A stretch of 64,000 nt of DNA from Papio anubis (lineage: Eukaryota; Chordata; Mammalia; Primates; Cercopithecidae). Each line of letters opens with the position of its first letter. Position 1 is the stretch's first letter. The notes under the pieces are model-generated. The model was given only the letters and a program-made list of their open reading frames with translations. It did not search any database and had not been told where the DNA came from. Both the position numbers and the translations under genes were made by a program. Where the stretch lies: assembly GCF_008728515.1 (NCBI RefSeq), contig NC_044990.1, positions 59,624,879 to 59,688,878 of the forward strand. Direction: 5' to 3'. This document shows, in pieces, positions 44,056-54,871 of the stretch.

Positions 44056-45174
44056 AAGGAAACACTTTTATAAAAAAAATTCCGTCTTCAATTAATAGAC
44101 ATTCAAAATATTATAATTGGCTTGGGAGAGGTGCCACTCAATTTAAGTTAGAAATGTGACCACCAAATTCCTTATTTCTAAACTTCATATTTTATATGCA
44201 CATAGGAATGAATGAAGCAATTTAACACTAAAGACAGGCTTTGAGGTTGCCTTCAATATATTTCTGAAAATCAGTCTGCACTCTGATATTTCAAAATTCA
44301 TTTTTTACATTGCAATGAAGTTTCATTTATAATTCCTAAGAACCTGGTCTCCCGGTTTGGAGTATGTCTCCGGGTTTGGAGTATTGCTGTTGTCTCAAGG
44401 ATTTGGCAAGCTGCCTTCTCCTTCCTGTGATTGTTGTCTACTGAGTTCCATTTTTCTGTTTCCTTTCACCCAGAGTGAAGTATTAGCCTTTGCATGAGTA
44501 AGAGTCTACTCTTGCTTTATACTTTTGAGAGAGACTATAGTGAGATCTCATCTAGCAACTGTTGCTCAATACACTTTCTGAAATGGTGTGGTTGAGGAGC
44601 AGTGTGCTACAGGAGTACTGCATTTTACTCCTGGTGGTGGTCTAGCCTTCTCCTAAGAATGTCATTAGAAAAGGATCTCAGTTATCCATGCAGAAGCCAT
44701 GAGCAGCCTCACCAATCCTCTCTACTTGCCTCTCTGGATCACAGAAGGATGCAGTCCTTCTTATGCTTCTTATGCTATGTGACATGCTATGCTTCCCTAG
44801 TGATGCCTGATCACTAGTCCATGAGCCCTATATCATCCTACAGCCTTTCTCCTTGAATCTTGCAGTTAGCAACAAACGCTTTTGCAGTCTTCTGATTAGC
44901 ATATGAAAATCTGTTTGTGGCTATATGCTATGAATATCTGCCTTTCGAAGCAGACAATCCACCTAGGGCCTTAGGATCTGACATATTATTATATCATCTG
45001 AAATATTTTGTCTAGTTAAGATACACATATTAATTCTGTAACATTTTTAAATTTTGAAAATATATATATTTTAAATTTTGAATATATATGTGTGTGTGTG
45101 TGTATATATATATTTCCTTAACAACAAGATGTAAATGGTTGATAACTGGCGTTCCCAACCAAAGACTGGATGAT
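44056..45174. other. Anonymous DNA with microsatellite
   Basis: Contains a 19-bp tandem duplication (44347-44384) and a TA/TG microsatellite (45082-45115). No gene recognised. Confidence 0.5.
45082..45115 (+). repeat. (TA)n(TG)n(TA)n microsatellite
   Basis: Alternating purine-pyrimidine run with a TG core of about 8 units flanked by TA. Such runs can adopt Z-DNA. Confidence 0.9.
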
Positions 45175-45177
45175 GGG

Positions 45178-45378
45178 CAAATAGTGTAGTTGAAAAAACT
45201 TTAGAGTTAGACATAAGTCATTAATATAAAGCTCCTTTGGGCAGATTATTTAATCCATCTGAGTTTTAGTTTTGTTATCTATAAATCCAGAATAATTATT
45301 TTTCACAAAGTTGTTAAATATGTTGATGCATGTAAAAAAAAAAAAAAAAAAAGCACAGTGGAAGAACCATTTTGAGAG
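45178..45378 (+). mobile_element. MIR SINE with expanded poly-A
   Basis: 'CTTTAGAGTTAGACATAAGT', 'CATCTGAGTTTTAGTTTTGT', 'GTTGTTAAATATGTTGATGC' and 'AAGCACAGTGGA' fit sense MIR. A 19-base A run (45334-45352) sits inside where MIR has only a few A (gcatgtaaagcact). Confidence 0.8.
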
Positions 45379-45379
45379 A

Positions 45380-47428
45380 TAAACTTGTTTGTCCATATAT
45401 TTTCTTTCAAATCTTCTAGATTGTTTTCCTGGTAGTTTCAGTGGATAGAGTCCTTAGCACCACGTAGTGTGCACTATTTTAATCATTATTAAGCAAAAAA
45501 TTCAGGTTACAACACCCAGAAGGGATGCTCAACTACTCTGCTGCCTTTTGCCTTAGTGTTTATTTTCCTGATGAAGTTTTCTCTTCTTTTTCTCTCTCTT
45601 TTCCTGGATGACCTTTTTTAATTCCCTTTTTCTTCCTTTTTTTCCCCCCATTTTTAGTTTTCTCTTCCATTTCTCAAGAAATAACTTCTTATTCTATCTC
45701 ACTCACACCAAACGCTGACATTTGGGAATCCCAGATCTTATCTGTCTCTTTTCTAGTTCCTTCCACACATTCTAAAACAAGTCCAGATCTATGTACCTGT
45801 AAGTAACAGATGCTTCATTTGTTTATTTCCTCCCTCCACCCTTATATTTGATTTCTTGTTTGAGGAAAAATGACCATCTAGACAGGACATGAAAAGTGTC
45901 TGCACTTGCCTGTTTTGTTACTTGGTAAATAATGTTTTGGAAGATCTGTACCCTACCCTAGGTTACAAAAAGCGGAAAGTTCTGGTGGACAAACCTTATT
46001 TTAGTTCTTAACAACTTCATGTACATAAAAAACGTTTTCAAAATGTAAATGTTAATTGTTACAAAATCATCGTTAATATCTTCTGGTGACTAGTTTAAAA
46101 CTATCTTTTGGGTAGGTGACAGTTTACTATATTCTGCATCTAAGAAACTTTTTCCCTTAATTTAACTTCAGAAACATGTTTCCATAATTAAACTACTCCA
46201 GATCATTTGTGTTTAATTCTTCTGAGAGCTTGGATTAACAGTCTTCTATTAAAAACAAAGTAAAACAAAGATAAAAACCAAAAACTTATCCTTAAGGTTT
46301 AATGGAGGATCAATATTGTTTTGATTCTTTTTTTTAACACCTGCTTTCTGCATTTTAGTTATCTTTATAAAAAATTAAGGACTAAGAAGATTAATCATTA
46401 TTATTGCTCTGTAGTGATTCACATGTACACAGATATCACATTTTAAAGCATTTAATAAATTAACTTTCCTAATTTCAAACCAAAAGGCAAAAAGAATGTC
46501 TGATACTCTTGGTGCTATGTATTCGGAAGGTGCCCTCAGTGCTACTGTCAATGCTCAATAGACTTCACATTGTGTAAGTATGAAGTACATTGAGTGTTGC
46601 CTTTTTCTTAAATTCAAATGAAACCATTTTAAACAGATAATCTGCTATGTGATCAAATGAATGCTATGGAGACAAATAGAAGGTTGAAATCGAAGGTAGT
46701 TCATATATTTCACACAGTAATAATAGCGTTTGTAAATTGATTGCAGGCAATATTTATCCTAACCCATCAATTTTTTAGCAATGAAGTTTGTGAGTTACAT
46801 GAATACTATATACATGTAATACTAGTAAATTTGATGTACAGCATGAAAATGTCTCGGAACCCAATGGAGTAAGAATGTGATTCATAAAGTAGCACTCCAT
46901 CAAAAGGACACTTGCCTTCCAGCAAAGGCTAGGCGAATTTAGTCACATCTATTAGAAAAGGGTTCAGGTAATCACAAGGTAGTGGTTGATTTTTAAACAG
47001 TTCTCTCTGGCCTATTTTAAATTACTAGAGGAATAAGAAACTTCTGACTTGTGATGGATTTAAACATTGAGCCTTATCATGCTTTTTGGAAATAGTTTTT
47101 TCAGCATTCTTTTAAAAATCTATAATAGTTTTAAAGAGGAACATACTCTAATGAAATGTGCTAATACAGATAAGGTGACTTTTGAGCTAATTTACATTAA
47201 ATGAAAGTATAAATAATTTATTTGTGGCCTGAAATAAAATTGGTATGTGTAGCTTCTCTATTATATAATCAGCACATTTCTAGTTTTAGACTAGTAGTAA
47301 GCCATTGTGGACTAGTCAAAAATACATATATTAATCCACATTAGTTACTCAAGAAATCATTACTGGAAAGACAAGTAGGTGTATGGGTTATTAGATAGAT
47401 GGATCACTGGATAAACTGAGTGGTGAAT
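45380..47428. other. Anonymous DNA
   Basis: Contains a strongly pyrimidine-rich interval (about 45570-45675). No gene or named repeat. Confidence 0.5.
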
Positions 47429-47443
47429 AGAAAAACGAATAAC

Positions 47444-47768
47444 TGGCTGGGCATGGTAGCTTACACCTGTAATCCCAGCACTTAGGGAGGCCAAGGTGGG
47501 CAGATCTCGAGGTCAGGAGATCGAGACCTTCCTGGCAAACATGGTGAAAGCCTGTCTCTATTAAAAATACAAAAAATTCACTGGGCGTGGTGGTGGGTGC
47601 CTGTAGTCCCTGCTACTTGGGAGGCTGAGGCAGGAGAATGGTGTGAACCCGGGAGGCAGAGCTTGCAGTGAGCCGAGATTGCGCCACTGCATTCCAACCT
47701 GGGCAACAGAGAGACACTCTGTCTCAAAAAGAGAAAAAAAAAAAAGAAAACGAAAAAAAAAGAGAGAA
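47444..47768 (+). mobile_element. AluY-type SINE, plus strand, with TSD
   Basis: 'TGGCTGGGCATGGTAGCTTA' to a long A/G-rich tail (AAAAGAAAACGAAAAAAAA). TSD: AGAAAAACGAATAAC (47429-47443) and AGAAAAATGAATAAC (47769-47783). Confidence 0.96.
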
Positions 47769-47784
47769 AGAAAAATGAATAACC

Positions 47785-48615
47785 TAGTAACTAGTTAGGT
47801 TTTTAATTTTTAAAGACTAGTAAGATAAATAGTCAATACTCAAAGTTTTCTTTTAAAGCCTAGGGATCTGGAAGACTTTTTTTTGAGAATACATGAATTT
47901 TTGTTTCCTATTATTAGTGTATAAATAGTGAGAACTTGCACAGTCCTACTAAAATTTTTATTCATGTCATTAAGAAGATAGCTTTATCACAAACAAAAAC
48001 ACTTAAGCAAGAAAAAGATTATGATAACACATCCCCTCCTTTAAAAGTATTTTCTTCTTTTAGTTAATTCTAAGAATTTATCTGATTTGAGTTCTCCAGA
48101 ATTAGTACTGTGACAAGGATTTCAATACTCATAGTTTCTTTGTGATATAATTCCAAAAGATGACAGCATCTTGACAGAAGTGAACCTGAGAAAAGAAAAA
48201 AGCAGAAGCCAATAAAGGAGGCGTGACCCACTAAGTTTCCTCTGTGGACAGCTGGAACTTAATCCTACTGCAAACTCTGCCAATTAATATGAAGAACAGT
48301 CATCAGAATTAGACCACTAGATGACAAAGAAGCTTGGATATCTACCCACCAACCTCGTGATATAGTTATTGAGGGCTGTTCTCAGAAGGGAACATTTTTC
48401 ACATAGCACTTTATTCCTTCTTCTTTGTGCAGCAGACACCTATGGCCAGAGAGAATCCTTACATAGGTTTAGTCATAAGTGCTGTGAGTTGGAATCTGAA
48501 CAGAAATGCATGAAAATGTGTGATGTGGGGATCTTGGTGTGGCAGAGATGGTAGCTGTCACATCACACTCCTTTCTCATTTGGAAATTGAGACATGCCAT
48601 TGTATACAGTGAAGA
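47785..48615. other. Anonymous DNA
   Basis: No recognised feature. Confidence 0.5.
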
Positions 48616-48617
48616 TC

Positions 48618-48835
48618 ATTTATTCATTAAACAAGCGTCTACTAAATATGGGTCATGTGCCCCTCCTCTCAGTTAAGATCTGGAAATAAAGTGGAGATGA
48701 AGGACAAAGAAGTTGTTTTTTTTCTCCCCCTCCACTAACTTGTAGTATAGTAGGCAAGATAAACAAAAGCAGAATTTCAAAAGTAGTACTACTTTACAAA
48801 TGTGATAAGTGCTAGGAAGAAGTAGATGGTTTATG
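48618..48835 (-). mobile_element. L2 LINE 3' end, antisense
   Basis: 'TTCATTAAACAAGCGTCTAC', 'AGTATAGTAGGCAAGATAAA' and 'TGTGATAAGTGCTAGGAAGA' match the antisense L2 tail ('ttcattcaacaaacatttac...gtgataagtgctatgaaga'). Confidence 0.65.
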
Positions 48836-48852
48836 AAACATGTATGTTCTCT

Positions 48853-49141
48853 TTTTTTTTGAGACAGGCGACTCCTGTTGCCCAGGCTGGTGTGCAGTGG
48901 CTTGGTCCCGGCTCACTGCAGCCTTTACCTCCTGGGCTCAGGTGATCCTCCCTCCTCAGCCCCCTGAGTAGCTGGGACTACAAGTATGCAACACCACACT
49001 TGGTTAATTTGTTGTAGTTTTTGTAGAGATGGGGTTTCGTCATGTTACTTAGGCTAGTCTCAAACTCCTGGGCTCAAGTGATCCACCCACCTCAGTCTCC
49101 CAAATTGCTAGGATTACAGGTGTGAGCCACCATGCCAGGCC
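48853..49141 (-). mobile_element. Old Alu (AluJ-like), minus strand
   Basis: Diverged antisense Alu with J-type words ('CTCCTGGGCTCAAGTGATCC', 'GGCTAGTCTCAAACTCCTGG'). TSD-like CATGTATGTTCTCT (48839-48852) and CATATATGTTCTT (49142-49154). Confidence 0.93.
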
Positions 49142-49154
49142 CATATATGTTCTT

Positions 49155-49866
49155 AATAACTGAAAATCTGTGCTACTGTTATTCAGTCATCAAATAAATA
49201 AAACATTCTACAAAATAGTGAAATGTAGTAAATCATCACTATCATACATTGATTTTTCATGTATTCTACTCCTTAGCAACTAATTTATTATTTATTACTA
49301 TCTTGTTTCTTGATTTATTTAGGAAGCACAGTTTTCCTTCTCATCAAGCCACCAGCTCTATGACAATGGCTCTCATTTGGGTAGGAAGCAAAGCAGATAC
49401 TGAAAATCAAAAGAACGTTAAGAAGAGAAAAGTTGTCATGGAAAGAGCTCTGACCCCTAATTCAGCTGAGGCTACCACAGAAGGAGAGTCCCTGCCTCTT
49501 TTTCATCAGGCACTTAGAAACTCACTTTTGGGGAATACTAGCGATGTAGTTTGCTTGTACATAAATTTCCTACCAAAATGTATGAATTTTATACAATTTG
49601 ATATTCTTTGTTTGAATGAATGAATGATCTCAAACTTTACTCTTTATTTTATTTGTCTGATTACATGCCTGTGTCACCAAAGCTGTGAAATCCTGTAAGG
49701 CAGAAAAAAAAATGTTTTCACATAGCTATACTTTAAGATACCAACGTCACCTGGCGTATGGCAGGGCACAACACATATTTGATGACTAAATGAAAAGAAT
49801 ATAAAATATCACCTAGCTGTACACCAATAATTTGAGACATAATTATCATATCTGAGATCTGCGTGA
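49155..49866. other. Anonymous DNA holding the longest open frame
   Basis: The plus-strand open frame 49249-49623 (124 codons) starts hydrophobic, then turns polar with a lysine-rich run. I recognise no domain, the leader is not a convincing signal peptide, no splice-paired neighbours are visible, and the length is within chance for 64 kb of A+T-rich DNA. I do not call it a gene. Confidence 0.55.
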
Positions 49867-49867
49867 T

Positions 49868-50148
49868 TTTTTTTTGGAGACGGAATTTTGCTCTGTTGCC
49901 CAGGCTGGAGTGCAATGGCACAATCTCAGCTCACTACAACCTCTGCCTCACAGGTTCAAGCAATTCTCCTTTCTCAGCCTCCCGAGTAGCTGGGATTGTA
50001 GGTGCATACCACCATGCCTGGCTAATTTTTGTATTTTTAGTAGAGATGGGGTTTCACCATGTTGGCCAGGCTGGTCTTCAACTCCTGACCTCAGGTGATC
50101 TGTCTGCCTCAGCTTCCCAAAGGGCTGGGAGTATAGGATTGAACCACT
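49868..50148 (-). mobile_element. Alu SINE, minus strand
   Basis: Antisense Alu from 'GAGACGGAATTTTGCTCTGT' to 'GTATAGGATTGAACCACTC', truncated by about 15 bases at the 5' end of the element. Confidence 0.94.
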
Positions 50149-50169
50149 CTATTGTACATGTTGTTATAT

Positions 50170-50340
50170 ATTAACACAACATCACATGTTTTAATCTTAC
50201 CACAGAACCTTAATGAAACACTGAAACTGTTTTTATTTCCAATTCAAGCATGAGTTAAGTAAAACACATAAAGTTAATTGAGTTGGTAGAGTCAAAAAGA
50301 TAGTAAGTGGCATAATTCCGATTTGAACTTCATTCATGAC
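50170..50340 (-). mobile_element. MIR SINE, antisense
   Basis: 'TTTTAATCTTACCACAGAAC', 'GATAGTAAGTGGCATAATTC' and 'CGATTTGAACTTCA' follow the antisense MIR ('tttaatcctcacaacaacc...ctagtaagtggcagagc...gatttgaac'). Confidence 0.75.
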
Positions 50341-51246
50341 GAGCCTAAATTCGGTGTTGTTTCATGTGACTGAGTTATCAGCACCTCACTTAGACTATGT
50401 TAAGGAGTCTATTCATTTTAACCATGGCCAATCATTTACTTAGCAGAACTTTATACAAATGATGTTACAGAGTTTGTGAGTGAATGTATAATCCCAACAA
50501 TTATGCAGTTCTCAATCCTCAGTAGCACCTGACTGTACGTACTCTGTGAGAAATTTCACATTATATTTACTGCACTTAAAGCACAACTGGCTCCATTTGT
50601 TTGTTAATGCAGGAAAAAGTGCCTTTGTATAGATTTTTTTAAATAATAGATTAAAAATAAAGTGCTCTCTATTTTAGCTTTTCAAAGTTTTTAGATGGAA
50701 ACCTTTCTCTGATTGCAATCAGTATTAAAAATTTTTTCTGAGTTATAAGGATGAATATAGAAATTCGCCTATTGCATATTGATGCCATAGCAAAAAAATT
50801 TTTCCTAGTCTTTCCTCTTCTCTTTGGATATTGTGAAGAGGTCAATACAAAATTATATTCATTTAAGAGGTAATAAAATCAAAGTATAGAGAGTTTAGTT
50901 GACTCACACATATATGTGTGTGTGTGAATCAGCCTTATTAAAATTTCTATGTCACAAATCTAAAAAGAGTCTTTTAAACCCTGCCTTATAAACAATTGTA
51001 TATAGTTTAAGTTGAATGCTATCAGACATCAAAGAGAAGTGGCTCTCTAGGAAAAAATAATAAGAAAACAATTATCAAAGAAGTATCTTCACTTCTGGAT
51101 GTAGGCACTATAAGTGAATTTTACAATCTGAGTTGATACAGACATTGGTCTTTATTGAGTTGTGATTTTCACTTCAGTACAATAAAAATGTATTACCTTT
51201 TCTATAATTTTTACCCAGGGTAATCTTGCTTTAAATGTGTTTCTTA

Positions 51247-51260
51247 GTTGCCATAGCAAC
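51247..51260. promoter_or_regulatory. RFX X-box-like motif
   Basis: GTTGCCATAGCAAC matches the RFX-family X-box consensus GTNRCC-N(0-3)-RGYAAC exactly, with both half sites and a 2-base spacer. X-boxes bind RFX1-4 and are enriched at ciliary-gene promoters and enhancers. Here there is no nearby gene, so occupancy is unproven; chance occurrence is possible. Confidence 0.5.
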
Positions 51261-52004
51261 CAGCTTTCCCTACCTTGCCATTTACACTTATTTTGAACAC
51301 TTCCTATAGTTTTTTGGTCCTTTTTCTTTAAACAATGACCTAACTATAAATATGTGCAATATCTGCAAAAGTTATTAAAAATGAAAATTTCAAAAATTAT
51401 TCTTGACTCAGTAGTAATTTCATCTTTATTAATGGTATTGTTCATCACAGTCACCTACTATTTCACTTACTGAGTAAACGTTACTAAAAGAAGAAATAAA
51501 TGTATGGTTATGTAGAATAATTGCAAGTAATCTTCTACCTGTCTAGATTGACTTAAAATATTAGATGAAAATAAATATGTAATCTATTAAATAAAAAGAT
51601 ACTGATTAAAGTACCTCAAATCTGGCTGTATTTTAGAAGCCTTCTTTAAAAGGTATAAAGAGAATGAACTAGATAATTTATTAATATTTTCTCTTAACAT
51701 CTAAAATTGTGTGCATGTGTGTCTCACTAGTGAATGTTACTGCAGGATGAAATACAGTTAAAAACAAGAGGTGAGAAATTAAATATATATTTTGTATGTG
51801 TTATAACTATAAACATATGCACACAATTTGTTAGAGATCAAATTGTTATTAGTGATTTCATTATGCTAATTTTAAAGAAAAAGACAAAGAGTTGTAAAAC
51901 TTAATTGAAAATATTTAGAGATTATTGGTCAAAAATACATCATTGATAATAACTGTATTTTCCCAGTTATTTGTCATACAAGAAAGAGAATTGATTAGCT
52001 TGAG

Positions 52005-52036
52005 TTAAATACATTCTTGAACAAGAATGTATTTAA
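52005..52036. repeat. Perfect inverted repeat, 15-bp arms, 2-base loop
   Basis: Arms TTAAATACATTCTTG and CAAGAATGTATTTAA separated by AA. It could extrude as a hairpin. No transposon body is attached that I can recognise. Confidence 0.95.
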
Positions 52037-52694
52037 TGTTTCAGTGTTCGGGGCAATAAATTTGTAGGATAATAACAGCTCAGAGAGAGATTTTCTCACT
52101 TCATATCCATCGTTGAAGCAGAGCTAAGGTAAATATACAGTCAATATAATACAAAGGTCAATGAATATAAGTACTATGGGTTTAGTCTACATCAAATGTC
52201 ATGGACATTATATATGTGTGGATGGCTTTTGGAGATCAGATTGTATGCAGAGAATAACATATAAAATAAACTTGAGAGAATAAATGAGAAAATAGGAAGA
52301 ACAGCTCATTTTTGTGAAAGAGAATATGAAAACAGATATAACCAAAGACATAGAAACTGAGTATTTCAGTGCAAAGAGGAATAAATTATATGATTAATGA
52401 AGATAATCTCCTTTGTTATTGAAAATGTTTAATGCTAATATGAAAAAGCTGTTCATAGTTTGAAGTGAAATAGCCACTGAAAGATGAATCAAGATAGCCA
52501 TTTTTCTTTAAGTAACTAACCATAACTTGAATAAGTATAGAAATAATTTAATTTTTAAGACTTATTACAGAAACGAGGTAAAAATTAAGTAATTTTAGTA
52601 TTCAAAGGAAACATAAAAAGTTTTACCATAAAAAGAGTACAAGCCCAAGTGAGGTAGCATATTGAGAATTGAGATTGTTAACAAATCGTTAAGG

Positions 52695-52722
52695 GTTTTT
52701 GTTTGTTTGTTTGTTTGTTTTT
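52695..52722 (+). repeat. (GTTT)n microsatellite
   Basis: Five to six GTTT units after a T run. No Alu follows, so this is not an Alu tail. Confidence 0.9.
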
Positions 52723-53285
52723 TAGTATTCCCTTCATTGCCAGTAACGATTATTGGCTTTCTCCCACAGTCTCACTAGAAATACTTACAAATTTCATAGT
52801 GTACTTTAAGATATTTGTATGCCTTCATTCTTATGATACCAGAAGAAACTCATTATCAACTCTCAGATACTGGAGCCCAGAAGAGAGAAATGCTCAAGAA
52901 CATTTAAGTGAGTGCTCCTCATTTCACTTACTGTCTCACACATCATCTAAGGAAGATCACAAATCTCTCCTACAAAGAGAAAAATAATGAATTTGTTTAC
53001 TCTTTAAAAGAGTAGGACAGGTATCAGTGTGACACTGAAAATCTCCTTAGGTAAAAGATAAAGATCCAGAAAATGATGGGACTTTGAGGAGCCAAATTGT
53101 TATTTGATGTCTAGTATCACATGTGGTTGTTTTTATATTGGTGAACTTAACATATAAATTATGTTCTGCATATTATTCATAGGAGTTTCTTAATACTCAT
53201 ATGCTTATATATTATTGATTAAACATTCTAATGTATTTACTTAGGAAGACAAAGTTTAATTGCTTAGTTCTTTTTTCCGGAGGTT
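52723..53285. other. Anonymous DNA
   Basis: Contains a 94-codon open frame (52703-52987) without a recognised family. Confidence 0.5.
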
Positions 53286-53299
53286 CATTGACTCATAAC

Positions 53300-53695
53300 T
53301 AACAAATAAAAATTGTATATATTTAAGGTGTACAGTGGGATATTTTGATATATGTATACATTGTGAAATGATTACCATGATCAAGCTAGTTAATGTATCA
53401 ATCACTTCACAGAGTTACCTTTTTTGTATGTGTGAGAATACTTAGGGTCTACTTTCTTAGCAAATTTCAAGTATACAAGATACAATTTTTAACTATAGTC
53501 CTCATGATGGGCATTAGGACTCCATAATTTATCCATTTTACAACTGGAAGTTTGTCCCTCTGACCAACATTTCCCCATTTACTCCATTCTTCTACCCCCA
53601 GTAATCATCCATCCATCTACTCTTTGTTCCCATGAGCTCAACTTTTTAGATTCCACATATAAGTGAGATCATGTAGTTCTTGTCTTTCTGTGTCC
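53300..53695 (-). mobile_element. L1 (L1MA/L1PB-age) 3' end, antisense
   Basis: Well-kept antisense L1 3' UTR: 'GTATATATTTAAGGTGTACA', 'GTATACATTGTGAAATGATT', 'ACTTTCTTAGCAAATTTCAA', 'CCAACATTTCCCCATTTACT' and 'CCACATATAAGTGAGATCAT', running into the ORF2 end ('CTTGTCTTTCTGTGTCC'). Confidence 0.88.
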
Positions 53696-54290
53696 ATTCC
53701 AATTCTTATCTGTTTTCCTATGTAAAGTAATTTTTTTAGATGATTTTATAATCTGTTCTGTTTCAAGGCTTTCTTTTGTCATTTGTTTTCTGCAGTTTGA
53801 ATATGATATTCTTTGGTATAGATTTTTTGAGTATTTGTTTTGTTCGAAGTTTCTGAATCTGTGGTTTGGGTTCTGAATCTGTGGTTTGGTTTCTTCTATC
53901 TGTTTTGGACTATTCTCTGACATTGTTATTTCAAACATACCTTCTAGTTTCTCTCTTTCTTCACCTTCTGGTATTCCAATTTTGTGTATTATGTGTACCT
54001 TGAGAAGTTGTTCCACAGTTATTGAATATCCTGTTCTACTTTTCTCGTCTTTTCTCTATGAATGTCAGTGTGAGAAGTGTCTATTGACATCTTCAAACTC
54101 ACTGACTTTCCCATGGCTATTTCAAGTCTACCAATGAGCCCATCAGAAATATTTTTAAATTTTCTGTGATAGTATTCTTTATTTCTAGTGTTTTCTTTTG
54201 ATTATTTTTTGGTGACATACCTTTGTATGTCCTGCTTGCTGTTTACATTTTACATTAAGGTACTATATCGCGTTCCTTCCCTGTCTGATA
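53696..54290 (-). mobile_element. Second, older L1-like antisense piece
   Basis: T-rich text such as 'CTGACATTGTTATTTCAAAC', 'CAAACTCACTGACTTTCCCA' and 'ACCAATGAGCCCATCAGAAA' resembles the antisense 3' UTR of older L1M subfamilies. It contains a 20-bp tandem duplication. Family assignment is weak. Confidence 0.45.
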
Positions 54291-54371
54291 GTACAAAGCT
54301 GTGTGCATCAGGTCAAGTTTGATGCCTGCTTTGTCTTCTCAAACTATGTTTTTGTTTGTTGGCTGGGTCGG

Positions 54372-54426
<55 letters not shown>

Positions 54427-54452
54427 CTCTCTCTCTCTATCTATCTATCTAC
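54372..54452 (+). repeat. (TCTA)n tetranucleotide microsatellite with TC interruption
   Basis: About 12 uninterrupted TCTA units, then a (TC)n interruption, then more TCTA. It yields a repetitive SIYL open frame (54303-54608) that is not a gene. Likely length-polymorphic. Confidence 0.97.
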
Positions 54453-54474
54453 ATGTTAACACACTTCACTTTAG

Positions 54475-54870
54475 GCTGCAGTCTGAATGTTTGTGTTCCC
54501 GACAATTTATACGGTGCAATCCTAACCTTCAAGATGGTGGTATTAGGAGGTAGGGCATTTTGGGAAGTGATTAGGTCAGTGAGGTCAGAACACTCACAAA
54601 TGGGATAAGTGAAACCAGTGGAATTAGAGTTCTTATAAAATAAGCCCAAGAGAGCTAATTTGCCCCTTCCACCATATAAGGACACAGCTAGAAGGTAACA
54701 ATTATGAGCCAGAAAGCCACCCTCACCAGACACCAAACCTGCTGGTGCCTTGATCTTGGACTTCTCAACCTCTAGAACTGTAAGAAATAAGTTTCTGTTG
54801 TGTATAATCTACCTGGTTTATAGTATTTTGTTATAGAAGCCCAGACTAAGACACCTTCTATTTTGTTGTA
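54475..54870 (+). mobile_element. MLT1-type LTR (ERVL-MaLR), sense
   Basis: 'GCAGTCTGAATGTTTGTGTT', 'GATGGTGGTATTAGGAGGTA', 'CACCATATAAGGACACAGCT', 'CCTTGATCTTGGACTTCTCA', 'AACTGTAAGAAATAAGTTTC' and 'ATAGTATTTTGTTATAGAAG' are the classic order. The subfamily is not resolved. Confidence 0.8.
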
Positions 54871-54871
54871 G

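Larger units (their letters stand above)
50341..52690. other. Anonymous DNA with X-box and palindrome
   Basis: No gene and no large repeat recognised over about 2.3 kb. Two short items inside are listed separately: an X-box-like site (51247-51260) and a perfect inverted repeat (52005-52036). A 16-bp palindrome of CACACATATATGTGTG lies at 50905-50920. Confidence 0.5.

Noticed and set aside
49249..49623. Longest open frame (124 codons) as a gene
   Set aside because: No recognisable domain, no supporting exons, and a length compatible with chance in 64 kb of A+T-rich DNA. A protein search and transcript evidence would be needed to reopen it.
53669..54016. Lysine-rich 115-codon antisense frame
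   Set aside because: Sense-strand remnant of old L1-like sequence. Its composition fits a decayed L1, not a cellular gene.
54372..54452. CRISPR-like array
   Set aside because: The units are 4 bp and contiguous with no spacers, and the host is a primate.
54303..54608. Repetitive SIYL protein
   Set aside because: A translated TCTA microsatellite joined to an MLT1 LTR.
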